Shown piece by piece: positions 11,501-23,924 of a stretch of DNA of 64,000 nucleotides. Every line of letters starts with the position of its first letter. The stretch's first letter is position 1. The stretch spans positions 1,809,411 to 1,873,410 of the forward strand of contig OZ034970.1 in assembly GCA_964030785.1 (NCBI GenBank). The letters run 5' to 3'. The position numbers were made by a program, and so were the translations under genes. The DNA is from Siderastrea siderea. Its lineage: Eukaryota > Cnidaria > Anthozoa > Scleractinia > Rhizangiidae. The notes below the pieces were generated by a model. That model was not told the DNA's origin. It made no database searches and was given only the letters and a program-made list of their open reading frames with translations.

Positions 11501-14500
11501 GGGGAGGAGGTTGGATGTGCCGCGTACATGATGTGAAGCCCTTTTTGAATGCATGCCACGGTTTTTTCCGTTTCTTGGTTTAAAAAAGTACGAATTGCCG
11601 ACAAAAAGAAGCAAAGTGTTTAATTATACCATACTCTCTTACCCAGCACTAATTTTGAGTAAAATCCAAGATGGCGGCCATCTTGGTCGCCATTCTTGAT
11701 GAAATCACAGGCCCAAACCCGGTATTGTATATTCCCCTCATCTTGTAAAGCACATTTCAGGCTACCTTCCCATGAAAGGTAAATTTTTTCGTTCGTCCGT
11801 CTGTAGTAGTTTTAGTATATACCTAGCCAGTGGATAGCAAGCACCAAATAGTTACCTTTTTTCTCACTGTGAGAAATGAGGGGAAACTCGCGCGCGAAAT
11901 CCAGAACGATGCTGGGAGAATTGCTGCTGCTGGAAGGTGAATAGCAAATGCTATCCCGAGTCTGAGTAGCCAATCAGGACACGAAAAACACTATCCACTT
12001 GCTTCGTCCAAAGCATGATCTCTTGGTTTGGTACTAATACTGATGGTGGATATTTGGGCGGCGAGGTAAATCTTCAACGCTGAGGTGAAAAAAGCCCCTT
12101 TAATTATTTTGTTAGAAGTTTCTAACATTACTCGTGGTGTAAATCCTTGATTGCACTTGTACACATACTATTACCTATACTAATTAATTGAGGCATCTTC
12201 AATTCTGTTAATATAGAGTAGGAGACTTTACTTGCGATAATTCATCGTGCACTTCGCTCTTCGCAGATGGCAAAGTATGCAAACATAATTTATGTTAACG
12301 TTTGCCCCGTTTTCAAAAATAGCGGTTTTTTTAATTATGCTTTGCGTGTGAGTTGAAGCAAGATAACCCTATCGTGAAAACTGGGCTTTTAGGTAACGCT
12401 TCTAACTTGTATCAGGGAGGAGATGAGTTGAAATCTGTTTTATCGTGAAGTGTTGCAACGAAATTTGCTAAATATTGATTTTCAGCAAACCGTTTTTCAG
12501 CAATAGGCAAGCATCTAAAGAACGACCACGGCATTAAAACCATCGGCGACCTTAACAGTAACTTTTCCGTCCTCAAGAAATGCAACGGAAACTAGACTGT
12601 TTAATTTACGAGATGTCGTTTATAAAGAAGAAGAAGCCAAGCCTGAACACACAATCAAACTCTATCCGCGCAAAACTATTTATTTAGACCTGATTTAGAC
12701 ATACTTACCACGCACACACACTTAATTAAAACACCAAATATGTTACTTGTTGTTAAGTTTTTTTGTCACTTCGCCATGTATATATTAACTCATTTGAAGT
12801 TTATTTTCTCACTTGAAAATGATGTCATGGCGACATCGACACGTTGTGTTTTTTCGCTTATTTTTATTGCTAATAATTTGTGTAATCGAAATGGTCATAT
12901 GCTTAAGGACCTAAGTCTTTTCTTTCTTTCTTTTTCTCTGTTGTAGTATGGCAGCAAGAACAATGCTTCAGAGAAAGTTTGCCAAACTACCGCTTGCCAA
13001 GAAGTAAGTACAGTCCTTTAAAGACAAGACGCCTTTATAGGTCAAAACTTCATATCGACTAAAGAAATATTTAACATGATTTTGTAAAGCACCATGATAG
13101 AGCATAACCATTATAACAAAAATAAATGAATTTTCTTTTGTTGTAAAATCTAATGGCAAAGGGTTAGAGTCCAAGCCATTCTACCCTTTTTGGCGGTATC
13201 AGTTACTCTGATAACGAAACTACCCTCTCCAGGGGATCATTTCCGGTTCGAAGCTCGTTTGTGGAGTAGTAAAGGAATCATTTGTTGCAGTCATAGCGAT
13301 CATTTGGGGTGTGGGTATAATTTGTGAAGTACTAATTCAGTGATCATTTGCTGTCCGGGAATCATTTGTGGTTCGCTGACAATTTGCGGGCATGTAAATA
13401 CATCCCTACGAAGACTAGACTTTACAGTCAAGTAGAATGCGAAGAGAACTAAGAGAGACAAAAACAAAACCTTCGATCACCAGCACAGTGCCTTGTGAAA
13501 GAGGCGGATAATTATATCTTATTCTTTTGTGTCCACCGTAAAATTAATATTTCCTTGTTATTGTAGATTAGAGGTAGAATTTTGGTATATCTCTGAACAG
13601 TGTGTATCAATAATGTACGGGCGCATGAAGCTGTGTGCCAAACCGGTTAACACTGCAGTCACTGCAATAAATCCTTGGTAATAACGTTGCTGTGAATCAA
13701 GTGTTCTGAAACATTTTTATTATTTTAGTGCCTATCACCATGTGGGAAGAACAATGACAACCACAATGAGTCATCGTGCCTCGAAAGTTGTGTAAGTATA
13801 AACTCATGCAATTATATGTAGATCATCGCAGTGAAGATTTTTCAACCTAAGCGGCGGAAAAGAAGAAACCTGAAAAAATTCAGGCTTGAACGGGAATCGA
13901 ACCCATGACCTCTGCGATACCGGTGCAGCGCTCTAACCAACTGAGCTTTCAGCCAACTAAACTGGGAGCTGGTCAATTGAGAGTTCGTATTTATCTCCTA
14001 GATAGAGAATAAATGAATATTAATATATGAAATTCATATATTTGAACTGCGGATAAAGATAGAATTATATGTAGATCATCGCAGTGAAGATTTTTCAACC
14101 TAAGCGGTTGAAAAGAAGAAACCTGAAAAAATTCAGGCTTGAACGGGATATTAATATTATTTATTCTCCATCTACGAGAAAAATACGAACTCTCAATTGA
14201 CCAGCTCCCAGTTGGCTTGATAGCTCAGTTGGTTAGAGCGCTGCACCGGTATCGCAGAGGTCATGGGTTCGATTCCCGTTCAAGCCTGAATTTTTTCAGG
14301 TTTCTTATTTTCAACCGCTTAGGTTGAAAAATCTTCACTGCGATGATCTACATATAATTCTATCTTTATCCGCAGTTCAAAGATATGAATTTCATATATT
14401 AATATTCATATAAACTCATGATTAAAAACTCATATTTTGATGGCAACTTTTGAATAATATCACAACGATAGCTTAGGACAAATGTTGAAAGACAAAGAAC

Positions 14501-15814
14501 AGCTTCAAGCGTCACATTTCATCAGGGAAAAAGTTTGCCTGACAATCCTGTTTTTAACGAACTCTGTATTTCCCGCATTTTTCGCACCGGAACAACTGGT
14601 CATAATTTCGGTGAAAAGGTAAAAAGGTTCATTCTGGAATGCCAGTGTCAATGTCAACGTCAATGTCATTGTTAATGTCAACGTCAATACCAATGTCATT
14701 GCTGATATCAATGTCAATTTAAACAACAACTGAGCGAATTCTCGCGCGCTGATTGGCTTATTTTTATTGTCAATAAGAGAACAGACGGATTAAACACGTA
14801 AAGCCAACGCAATCAGCAAAAGTTTTGTCAAACGTTTCAGCGCTGCAATCTCGGTGTGGCGAGTATTGTACCACAAACCTAGTATTCCTCAATGAGAAAA
14901 TCATCTAAAATATATGGGGTGAAACTGAAGAAGTCATTAGAACTTTAGAGCGAAAAGATAAACTAAGATGTTTAAAGAGGATTCAGACCAGAAAATCGGC
15001 AGTGAGCTGTTACTGTTGTGCTGTCCATGAAATTAAGCTGAACCGTGTTTTAGCGAATTATTTTGCGAACAGTTTTCACAGGAATAAACGTTAGTTTAGC
15101 AATTCGAATTCTTCCTTATATTTCTGGCCCATTCTTACTAAACTTTTAATTTAGGAGCCTGTGATTCTCCGAATTACAGCGAGAAATTCAGGTTCTGCGG
15201 CGATCGCCTCTTGCATTTTCTCCTTCGTTTGAGAATCAGTTTTGGCTTTTTGTCAAAGTGTTGTGGATCCACTCGCCATCCACGACACTTTGACAATGTT
15301 ATGACACAATTTATCATCAATAAGAGGACAGGCGCATAAAAAACTGACATCAGTTTGTCAAATTAACAGCAATTTCAAAGTCAATGTTAATGTCAACATT
15401 AATATCAATGTCAATGTTCATGTCAACGTCAATATCAATATCAATGTTAATGTCAACGTTAATGTCAATGTCGAAGTCAATGTCAATGTTAATGTCAGTG
15501 TTAATGTCAACGTCAATATCAATGTCATTACTAATGTCAATGTCATTGTCAATGTGTTCTCTTACTTGCAGAGTCACTCAAACAGTTGTGAAGCAAGCTG
15601 CAGGTTTCTGACGCACATGAAAACGTTCTCTTCAATACTCACTGGAGATGGTTCCACATCACCAACCCCAGGCGTACCAACAGTAACAAGCAAGACTTTA
15701 ACCTCAGTCTCGCTAGAGTGGGAGCCTTTGAAGAACACGAGTGGTACCCCTGTGTATATTATTAGGATGAGTTACACAGGGGACTGGGTCAAACACTTAT
15801 TTTCCTTTCCTCAT
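8534..15814 (+). CDS. Receptor exons 1-4: signal peptide, Cys-rich region, start of FN3-1
   Basis: Exon 1 (8534-8704) encodes residues 1-57. A basic start is followed by a hydrophobic core ([13 protein letters not shown]) and likely cleavage near residue 33. Exons 2 (12947-13003), 3 (13729-13791) and the start of exon 4 (15572-15814) add a run with about 12 cysteines over residues 50-108, mostly as CxxxC pairs. Short Asn/Ser-rich linkers separate the pairs. All these introns are phase 0. Exon 4 then enters an FN3-like strand pattern (VSLEWEP at about residues 146-152). A short Cys-rich N-terminus ahead of FN3 repeats recalls ROS1/Sevenless receptors. That comparison is from family knowledge, and the kinase here is not ROS-like. 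Confidence 0.82.
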
Positions 15815-18800
15815 GTATGTATCGGGTCAGCAACTGTCGATATATATTCAGTCTACGGCAAACAATATTACTATAACAAGCATGCCTGGGATTAACGGAT
15901 TTAGTTATTTTAGCAAAAATTGTCTTACATAAAAAAAAACTTTTACTTTGACTTAAACCGAGTCAAACAAGAATAGAAGTCGACGAGATTTCACACTCTT
16001 TGAGAGCATAAGAGTCAATAAAATTCTATATGAAAGTCTAAGAAAAGTCACTGACAGCGCAAGAGAGTGAACGAAAGCACAAGAGTGAATCAAAGTGCAT
16101 GAAGCATAATTTAGACTTGATAAAGCTCAAACTCTGACTGAAAGTTGATGGCTATTAAGAGTTTGAACGTTCGGGGCTTGACACAACTTATTTTTCTTTT
16201 CATTTCATCTAGATATTCACGTTTCCTCGTGGTACAATCGGGAATGGAGACCTTTGCTTCGGCGTACCAAAAGTTGGATTTGACAGAGGAGGAAGGGCCT
16301 TATTCGACGGTATCTACTATAAGTTCCACATAGCAGTCGTTACAGAAAATTCCTCTTTCAGCTATGGGCCAGAAACAATCAGAAATATAAGTAAGTCAAT
16401 GTTTAACAATTGAAGCTGTTTATTTAACCAATTTTGTTTGAACTGTTACACTGATCATGAATAGACGAACTCAATGTCACGTATAAGTGACTCACTGTAA
16501 AATATATCTTATGATTTCAAGCTGTAATGTGTCTGTCAAATCCAAATGCGCCCATCCCCCACCTACCCCCATTTGACTTTAAAAAATGGTCAAATTCTCC
16601 ACTATGTTAGAAGATTACAAGGTCAAATGCCCCACTAGTTAGGACTTCCTAGAGCATCAAATTCCTCACCCTACAGATATGTACGTATTGAAAATTACTC
16701 AGTATAACTCAGCTGCATGAATTACACCTAATTTTTACAGTTAAAATGAAGCGGTAAGGAAAAAAAGGTCACAGTTTTAACGAAGTTAAAAATATGTATT
16801 TGTGGTTATGTTCATGCTGGTACCCAGTACCTCACTGTTTACCTCTAAGGCTGTGCTAGCCCCTCTTAGTTATTGTGGCCTCGTTTGTCTACAGGTGCTA
16901 ATAAAAACGCTTATACAAGTCAAATACAAACAGCATTTACGAGAAGTTCTACTTTATTCTAACCATTTGTTTACTCATTATATTTATTTCAAAAAAGTAC
17001 ACGTGATTTTGTAACGTTTGGTTTTCGAGATTGGAGAAGAATGGGCCCGGGATCAAAGGAATATAAATTTGGCAAAAATATCGTCCTTTCTAATGCTATT
17101 AAAAATATTACCTTCAAAAATGCATTTAAGGAGTTCGTGAAAGAATCTCGTTACAGTGAGATTGTTTCTAACTTTTACCATACGATTTAACAACGAGTTA
17201 CCCCTTCCAGAGATGCTATATAATTAGTCCATATAAAATTACGAGACTTCGATCTTGCTTGGGGATAAGGTATGGGGAAGAATAACTAGTTTTGAAAAAA
17301 TATTCCTCGTAACTCGGTGTAGCTTCAATAACTGTTATTTCAGAAACATTGCAAATGAATAGCTAAAGTCTATTAAATTATATTGCACTTCTGCGTAGCC
17401 ACAATTACTACTATAAGTGAAAATCAATGTACCGTGCGTAAAAAAGGAAATATTTCCAATTTCTAGCATTGGCGTTTTATTGTTATTTTTATACACAAAA
17501 ATATGGCGAATCTGTCTAAGAAATTGGTCCACTGAACATTCTAGAGAAATTAATTCAGGCGAAGTTATTGGAGCGGTCGCCAGAGCTGTGTTCAATTTAC
17601 GTTACTTTCCTTCCATGCAAGGCGTGGCGCATCATTTGCGCGACGTGGATTGTGTGCCCAGTAAAACTGCTCGTAAACAATTTGCGCAAACATTTCATTT
17701 CATTAATTTTCATTTCCCAGCTCTACCAATGCCCAAACCGGTCAGTAATATAACAGTAACAAGTATTGAGTATGACGTCAATCGACTGGGAACACCGAAA
17801 CTAAAGCTAACAGCATCATGGAGTCCACCGTCAGGTATGTACCTTTTAATTTGCTAATGATTATATCAGCTGGTTACTTAATGCTTTCACTATAGGTGTG
17901 TTCAAGTGACCAATCACAGATCCTGTCAACGAAACTCGGTTTAATGTTTTGTTGCCTCTATAAGACTACCCGCAATGCACCACCCTATTCAGCCTGTTTT
18001 TTTAGTCCCTGAAGGGGCAGTGCCCCCTCCTCCTGAACTTTGAGGTCATGACAACGTCAGATTTGATAAATAATGACACGTCACACCAAATTGTTCCCAG
18101 ATAAATTGAGGGAAGTTCACAAAGTTTGAAGCGTTTGTCAGCGCGGGCTCTGTGTGCCTCTCCCCCCCCGCCCCCCGGCTGAGTAGGGTTAATTAAGGGC
18201 AACAACACTTGTAAAAAATATTGATGGGGTCCAAAGTTTCTGAAGGTTTCATTTTTTAAAAACGAAAGTTATTTTTGAAATGCATCTATTAAGATCAGGG
18301 GCTGAATTTACGAAGCCCTCCTAGGTAAAGATGTATCCTAAGTATTGTTTCTTAACAATAGTCTGTTGCTCGAATAACAGTACAGGTTATTTTTAAGAAA
18401 CAATATATAGGTTACATCTAGGCTTCGTGAATCCAGCCCAGCTGAGTTCTTCTGAAAAACTTTAGTCACTTTTCACACCATTCACACCTCAAAACTAAAA
18501 TTCTTTTCATTTGAATTATACTCTTTCATCCTTGAAGACTCCAAGCTATTGGAAAAAAAATGATTTCCACAAAGAGCCAAGTATGTTTTCCAACAAGGAC
18601 ATTCACTTTTATTATTTTTAACAGCTGATACAATTTTCATTACTTATTGATTACTTGTTATTTATTTATTTATTTATCTCCCTACTTATTCATTTTCATA
18701 TGTCTTTTATAGTTTATACTGCTAGACATACTTTTTAAATCGCAACAACTTTAGCTTCCATCGTTCGCAATTCTACTATTTTACTGTTTTTAGATAATTT

Positions 18801-21800
18801 TCGTAAATATTTTACATGCTTTTCTATATTTATAATGAATTGTAATCACAGGTCCATATCTAGCCTGCGTAGCAGGCGTTAACAGGGAAGGGGAAAGGAA
18901 GCGAGAACGCTGGGACGCAGGCTAATCCATATCAGCCTCTGGCTGCCTTTTTTGTAACCTGCGTAACAAATAAAGTATGTCTATGTCTGTCTGAAGTATT
19001 GTTTTCTTATTTCCTTTATTTGTGAAGAAGACGCACATGTTATTTCAAACTATGCGTTGGTTTGGACATCTCCAAAACAATGCTTTTCTGAGGACATGCA
19101 GAGTGGTCTTCCCTCAACGACAATAACGGACGGGGTGAGTATCAAAATTCGATTCTATTTTCGTGACGCAAAAGAGGAAACAGCAAAACCTAGATATTAT
19201 TTGCGTGCTATGAGATCATCGGAGAAAAATAAATAGCTATAGGACACCGTAATTTAAGACCAATCAGTGAACGCTGACCAAGAAGTTTGCTTTTGTTCAT
19301 CAACAATTTTAGTTCTAGTTTCAAATTTGCTCTTCAAAATCAAACGGTAAAATTAAAATTATTTTATGAAAGTCTTGTTGAGGAGAGAGTTCTCACGGAT
19401 GACCTTAATTTTTTTACTCCTGGACTTTTGGGGGGTCTCTAAGAGGGGGGGGAGGGGGTGGCCTTTCTTTATAACTTCAAGGGAATTGACGCTATGCCCG
19501 TGAAACTTGGATTTGTGTATCTAATTCGAAACTGAACAAAATGGGATAATGAAGTCACATGACACGGCGGTTACTCCGTGACTTCAGAACAGCCGCCATT
19601 TTGGATTCGCCATCTTAAATTTCTCAGATTTTGCAACATGTCAGAAAACCGGGGCCTCTACAAAATTAAATGGGCCCAAAAGTAATAAAAAACAAATGAA
19701 AACATTACAGTCCCCCTTGAGTAGTTGTGTGAATGCCAGCTAGGTTTCATGTATTTTTAAAGTCATAAATAAAAGAATTATGTGTCAGCAAACGTAACCC
19801 CCTGATAAAAGCAGTATTTGAGAATTTGAGCTATATATACAACCTCTCCCACTGACAACAAACATAAATTTCCGTCTTTCGAGGAAATAAGAGCGGTTAA
19901 AACCTTTACAAAGGGATGACAGCGCAAACGAACGAAACTAAATTTTACCACGAATGTCGGAATTTTTCGAATAAAATCTACTGCCTTTTTCATTTCAGCC
20001 TGAAACGAGTGGGTCTATTTACTTCAGTGATGAAATAAAGAGATGCAATCCCATTTTAACGGTAAGACAAAACCATTCTCTATATATTTATTATTTTTTC
20101 TAGCTAATTTGTTGATAAGCTAAAAAATGTTGATAAACCTAATTAAAAAAGTAACATCTATATGATCTATAATCTCCGCTTCTAGTATACGGTACCGTTG
20201 GCAAAACTAAAACCACATTTTCATCGTAATAATGATGTATATTGTGTTTACTTTTTTATAATTGCTGTTTTTTTTCTTATTTCTTTCATATATGCATGTA
20301 CTTCAGTTTATATCTAATATTTGACTTCTGTAAATACCTAAATACAATTTATTGTTCAGTAATTCAGTAATTAGACAATAATAATGGGAAAAATTTTATT
20401 TTTGTGAAAAAGTGGTTTAATAAACTGCAGCCAAAAAAATGTATATAGTGTGGTGCGTAGTGGAAATCAAATGACCAAGCAATTATTGTGAGGGGAAAGA
20501 CAGATACAGTTCAACAATTATTATAATATTTTTTTCGTAGGTTTACGCATTGAATAGATGCATCCCGAGTAATAGAACAACTATCGCTTATGATTATCCA
20601 GGTAAGCACCAGTGCAATTAAGCACGTCCAACAAAGGTAAACATCAATTGTGGAACGGGGGGAGGGACTGTCAATGATATATGAAGTACAGAAATTACGT
20701 AGCCCGACGTGTGCTCGGTGTTGGCGAGGGGCTATTAAAGCCAAGAACCAGCAATCAAAGTAAGTAGATACCTAGAGCTTGCCGTCTGTGTTAGCATAAC
20801 CTGATCACTATATAACATGCAATGTCTTATTTCTAGGTTTATTTGTGCGAGTTCCCAAGGTGGCCGATGAAAAGTTAACCTGCGTAGTCAATCGCTAGTT
20901 TGCTTATCATTTCATAATTAAAATCGGTTTGATTGGTCTAGTCCATTGAATGCTGATTGTGTACTAAATATTAACCTACTTCCTTACAGGATGTGCAAAT
21001 ATCACAAATTACCCCAAAGACAAGTGCTACAACTGTAAGTTAATTTTTTCCAGCTTTTTTGTTAGTCATGACTACACTTTTTCATTTATTTGTTTTGGAG
21101 TAAAAACATCATGATCCATGCTGAAGTAGTCATCGAGTCACACCTTCGACTAAGGGTTGTTGGGTCGTTGGTACGAGCCCTGTAAACTTTTTTCCCGTTC
21201 AGACATAAAAACTGTTCTCACTGTAAATAGAACGTCATGTAAATTTTTTGTCAGCTGTTTGAACGTAAAGGGGCGCCCAGAGTACGTCGGACGTGAAGTC
21301 GTCGTCTAATAGGTGCTAGGTGTCAAGGCGTAAACTGCCGCAGTTGTTATAATTGTTTCACTCTATGCTAGCTATTCAGAGCGAAGGATGGGATTTTGAG
21401 GCCTGCTCCAACTTTTAAAATGTGTAAATTCAAATTGTTGAAGCTAAAAAACGCCACTTTTGGCTACGTTTCCCAGAATTTAACTGGGAACATTTGAACG
21501 TTAGTGTCTCATGCTCACCAGCTTTGACTTCATTCAAACATGGCAACATTCTGATGAGAAATTTGTTAAAATCTAAGTTTTGCTTTAATCAATATTTAAT
21601 CTCATTGTTGCTTTTTTCCTTAATTAAGAAACAGGTGCTCATTAATTAAGGTTGAAATTGAGCAGGAAAATGTGAAATTGCTTCATATGGTTCTGTTATA
21701 AACAGCGCACTCACCTCGTTTGTTACGTTATTTACGGAAATAAATAAATTATAGAATTCAAGATGGCAATCCAAGATGGCGGATATCAATTAGCAGATTC

Positions 21801-23892
21801 ATTTTTAATGAAAGATTATATCATTGTAAATGAAACCATAATGACACCATTCTGTTGCTAATGACGACGAAAGACATATGAATTTCATGAAACATCTGGC
21901 GTTTAAAGTTTCGTGGTTATACATTCCGACTTGATATGATGGGCATGTTGATAAAAGACGGCTACAGCCAAAAAGTCAAATAAATGACGTCATAATAGCG
22001 TTACATTACTTGACAATGACTGCGGAATTTTTTAAGTAGGCAATTTTATTGACAGTTAATTGAAATCACAGCAACTGAAAGAACAACTGCTACTAGTTCT
22101 ACTATAGTTACGGTCACTGTTTATAGAAATAAATAGCGAGAAATAAGAATTTAAATACCTAACATACTGCACATTTACGAGTTAACACACTCACTATATA
22201 GAAACGAAGAGTAGCGTATACAAAAAACAATACTTGATAGCGTGGATACCTTTTAACACCTACTTGTACAATTAATAACAGAAAGACGCCAGAGAAGTGT
22301 AAAAAATAACAATAAATCCCCTTGAAATGTATAAAGTAAAAGTTTATAGTGAGTTAATTTTCAGCGTCAGGCAATTTGCCTGAGTTTTCTCAAACGTGGC
22401 CGGGGAAAGGTTTCAATTTTCAGATTTAGCATTGATTCTTGTCTTCGTCTTTTTTTTTTCGATTTCGTAAGTTTTTTTCAAATGTGCAAGAAATGTAGAA
22501 GATTGGGAATCGCATTTTACATTTTGCAGCCCTAAATATAATACAAGCTAAAGCAGCAGAAGTTAAATTGCAGCTTTGCTTTGGAAAAGTCAGGCCTTAA
22601 GAAGGCAGCGGTCATGTCTGCATGTTTTCCTTTTATGTGATGTATGAATGAATCAACCAAGGAAGGAAGGAAGGATGGAAGGAAGGAAGGAAGGGATGGA
22701 GGGAGGGAGGAAGGAAGGAAGGAAGGAAGGGAGGAAGGAAGGAAGGAAGGAAGGAAGGGAGGGAGGGAGGAAGGAAGGAAGGAAGGAAGGAAGGGAGGGA
22801 GGGAGGCAGGAAGGAAGGAAGGAAGGAAGGGAGGGAGGGAGGAAGGAAGGAAGGAAGGGAGGGAGGGAGGGAGGGAGGGAGGAAGGAAGTAAGTAATGGA
22901 GGGAGGGAGGGAGGAAGGAAGGGAGGGAGGGAGGAAGGAAGGGAGGGAGGGAGGGAGGAAGGAAGGAAGGGAGGGAGGGAGGAAGGGAGGGAGGGAGAGA
23001 GGGAGGAAGGAAGGAAGGAAGGGAGGGAGGGAGGGAGGGAGGGAGGAAGGAAGGGAGGGAGGGAGGAAGGAAGGAAGGAAGGGAGGGAGGGAGGGAGGAA
23101 GGAAGGAAGGGAGGGAGGGAGGGAGGGAGGAAGGAAGGAAGGGAGGGAGGGAGGGAGGGAGGAAGGAAGGAAGGAAGGAAGGAAGGGAGGGAGGGAGGAA
23201 GGAAGGAAGGAAGTAAGTAAGGGAGGGAGGGAGGAAGGAAGGGAGGGAGGAAGGAAGGAAGGAAGGAAGGAAGGGAGGGAGGGAGGGAGGAAGGAAGGAA
23301 GGAAGGAAGGGAGGGAGGAAGGAAGGAAGGAACGGAGGAAGTGAGGAAGGAAGGGAGGGAGGGAGGGAAGGAGGAAGGAAGGGAGGGAGGGAGGGAGGGA
23401 GGAAGGGAGGAAGGAAGGAAGGGAGGAATGCACGTTTTTGCGATGATTGGTAATAGTCATCTAGTAGAAGTGTAAGATTTAGGTCAGATTTTTCTTTGTA
23501 GTTCCCTGCTCATGACAAGCAGAATACAATTTCTCCAGTGTTAGATTCAGGTTTGCAAGCTTCCTGAGACCTGTACATTTTTATTTTTCAGTTGATCCTC
23601 CTGATAGCGCGGAGGAGGAGAGGCAAGTCAGGAATCTCACGAAAAGACTTACCTCTATCAATGATGATTACACGTTCAATATACTTGTCACCTGGGATCC
23701 GCCAGTCTACCCTCATAAAAGAGTTTTTTATTACGATATAACATGGCAAAGGGTACATCCAAACCTTTATGACAAGTTTGATGATTGTGTGGTATATGTT
23801 GGCCAGGTGAGATATTCAACACAAATGTTCTTGTCTTATTTTGTAAGTCAGTCAGTAAGTCCGTCCGTCCGACCGTCCTTCCGTCCGTCCGT

Positions 23893-23924
<32 letters not shown>

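Noticed and set aside
14214..14287. Functional tRNA-Thr(GGT) gene
   Set aside because: Good cloverleaf, but C replaces U33, the anticodon stem has a mismatch, and the same tail follows neighbouring copies, so it is a SINE head.
15350..15611. Asp-Ile-Asp (-) and Met-Ser (+) repeat ORFs
   Set aside because: Hexamer minisatellite read on both strands. Only the part from 15572 is a real exon, in another frame.
22633..23460. 275-residue Ser-Leu-Pro ORF and Glu-Gly-Arg ORFs
   Set aside because: Translations of the GGAA/GGGA microsatellite, open in several frames at once.
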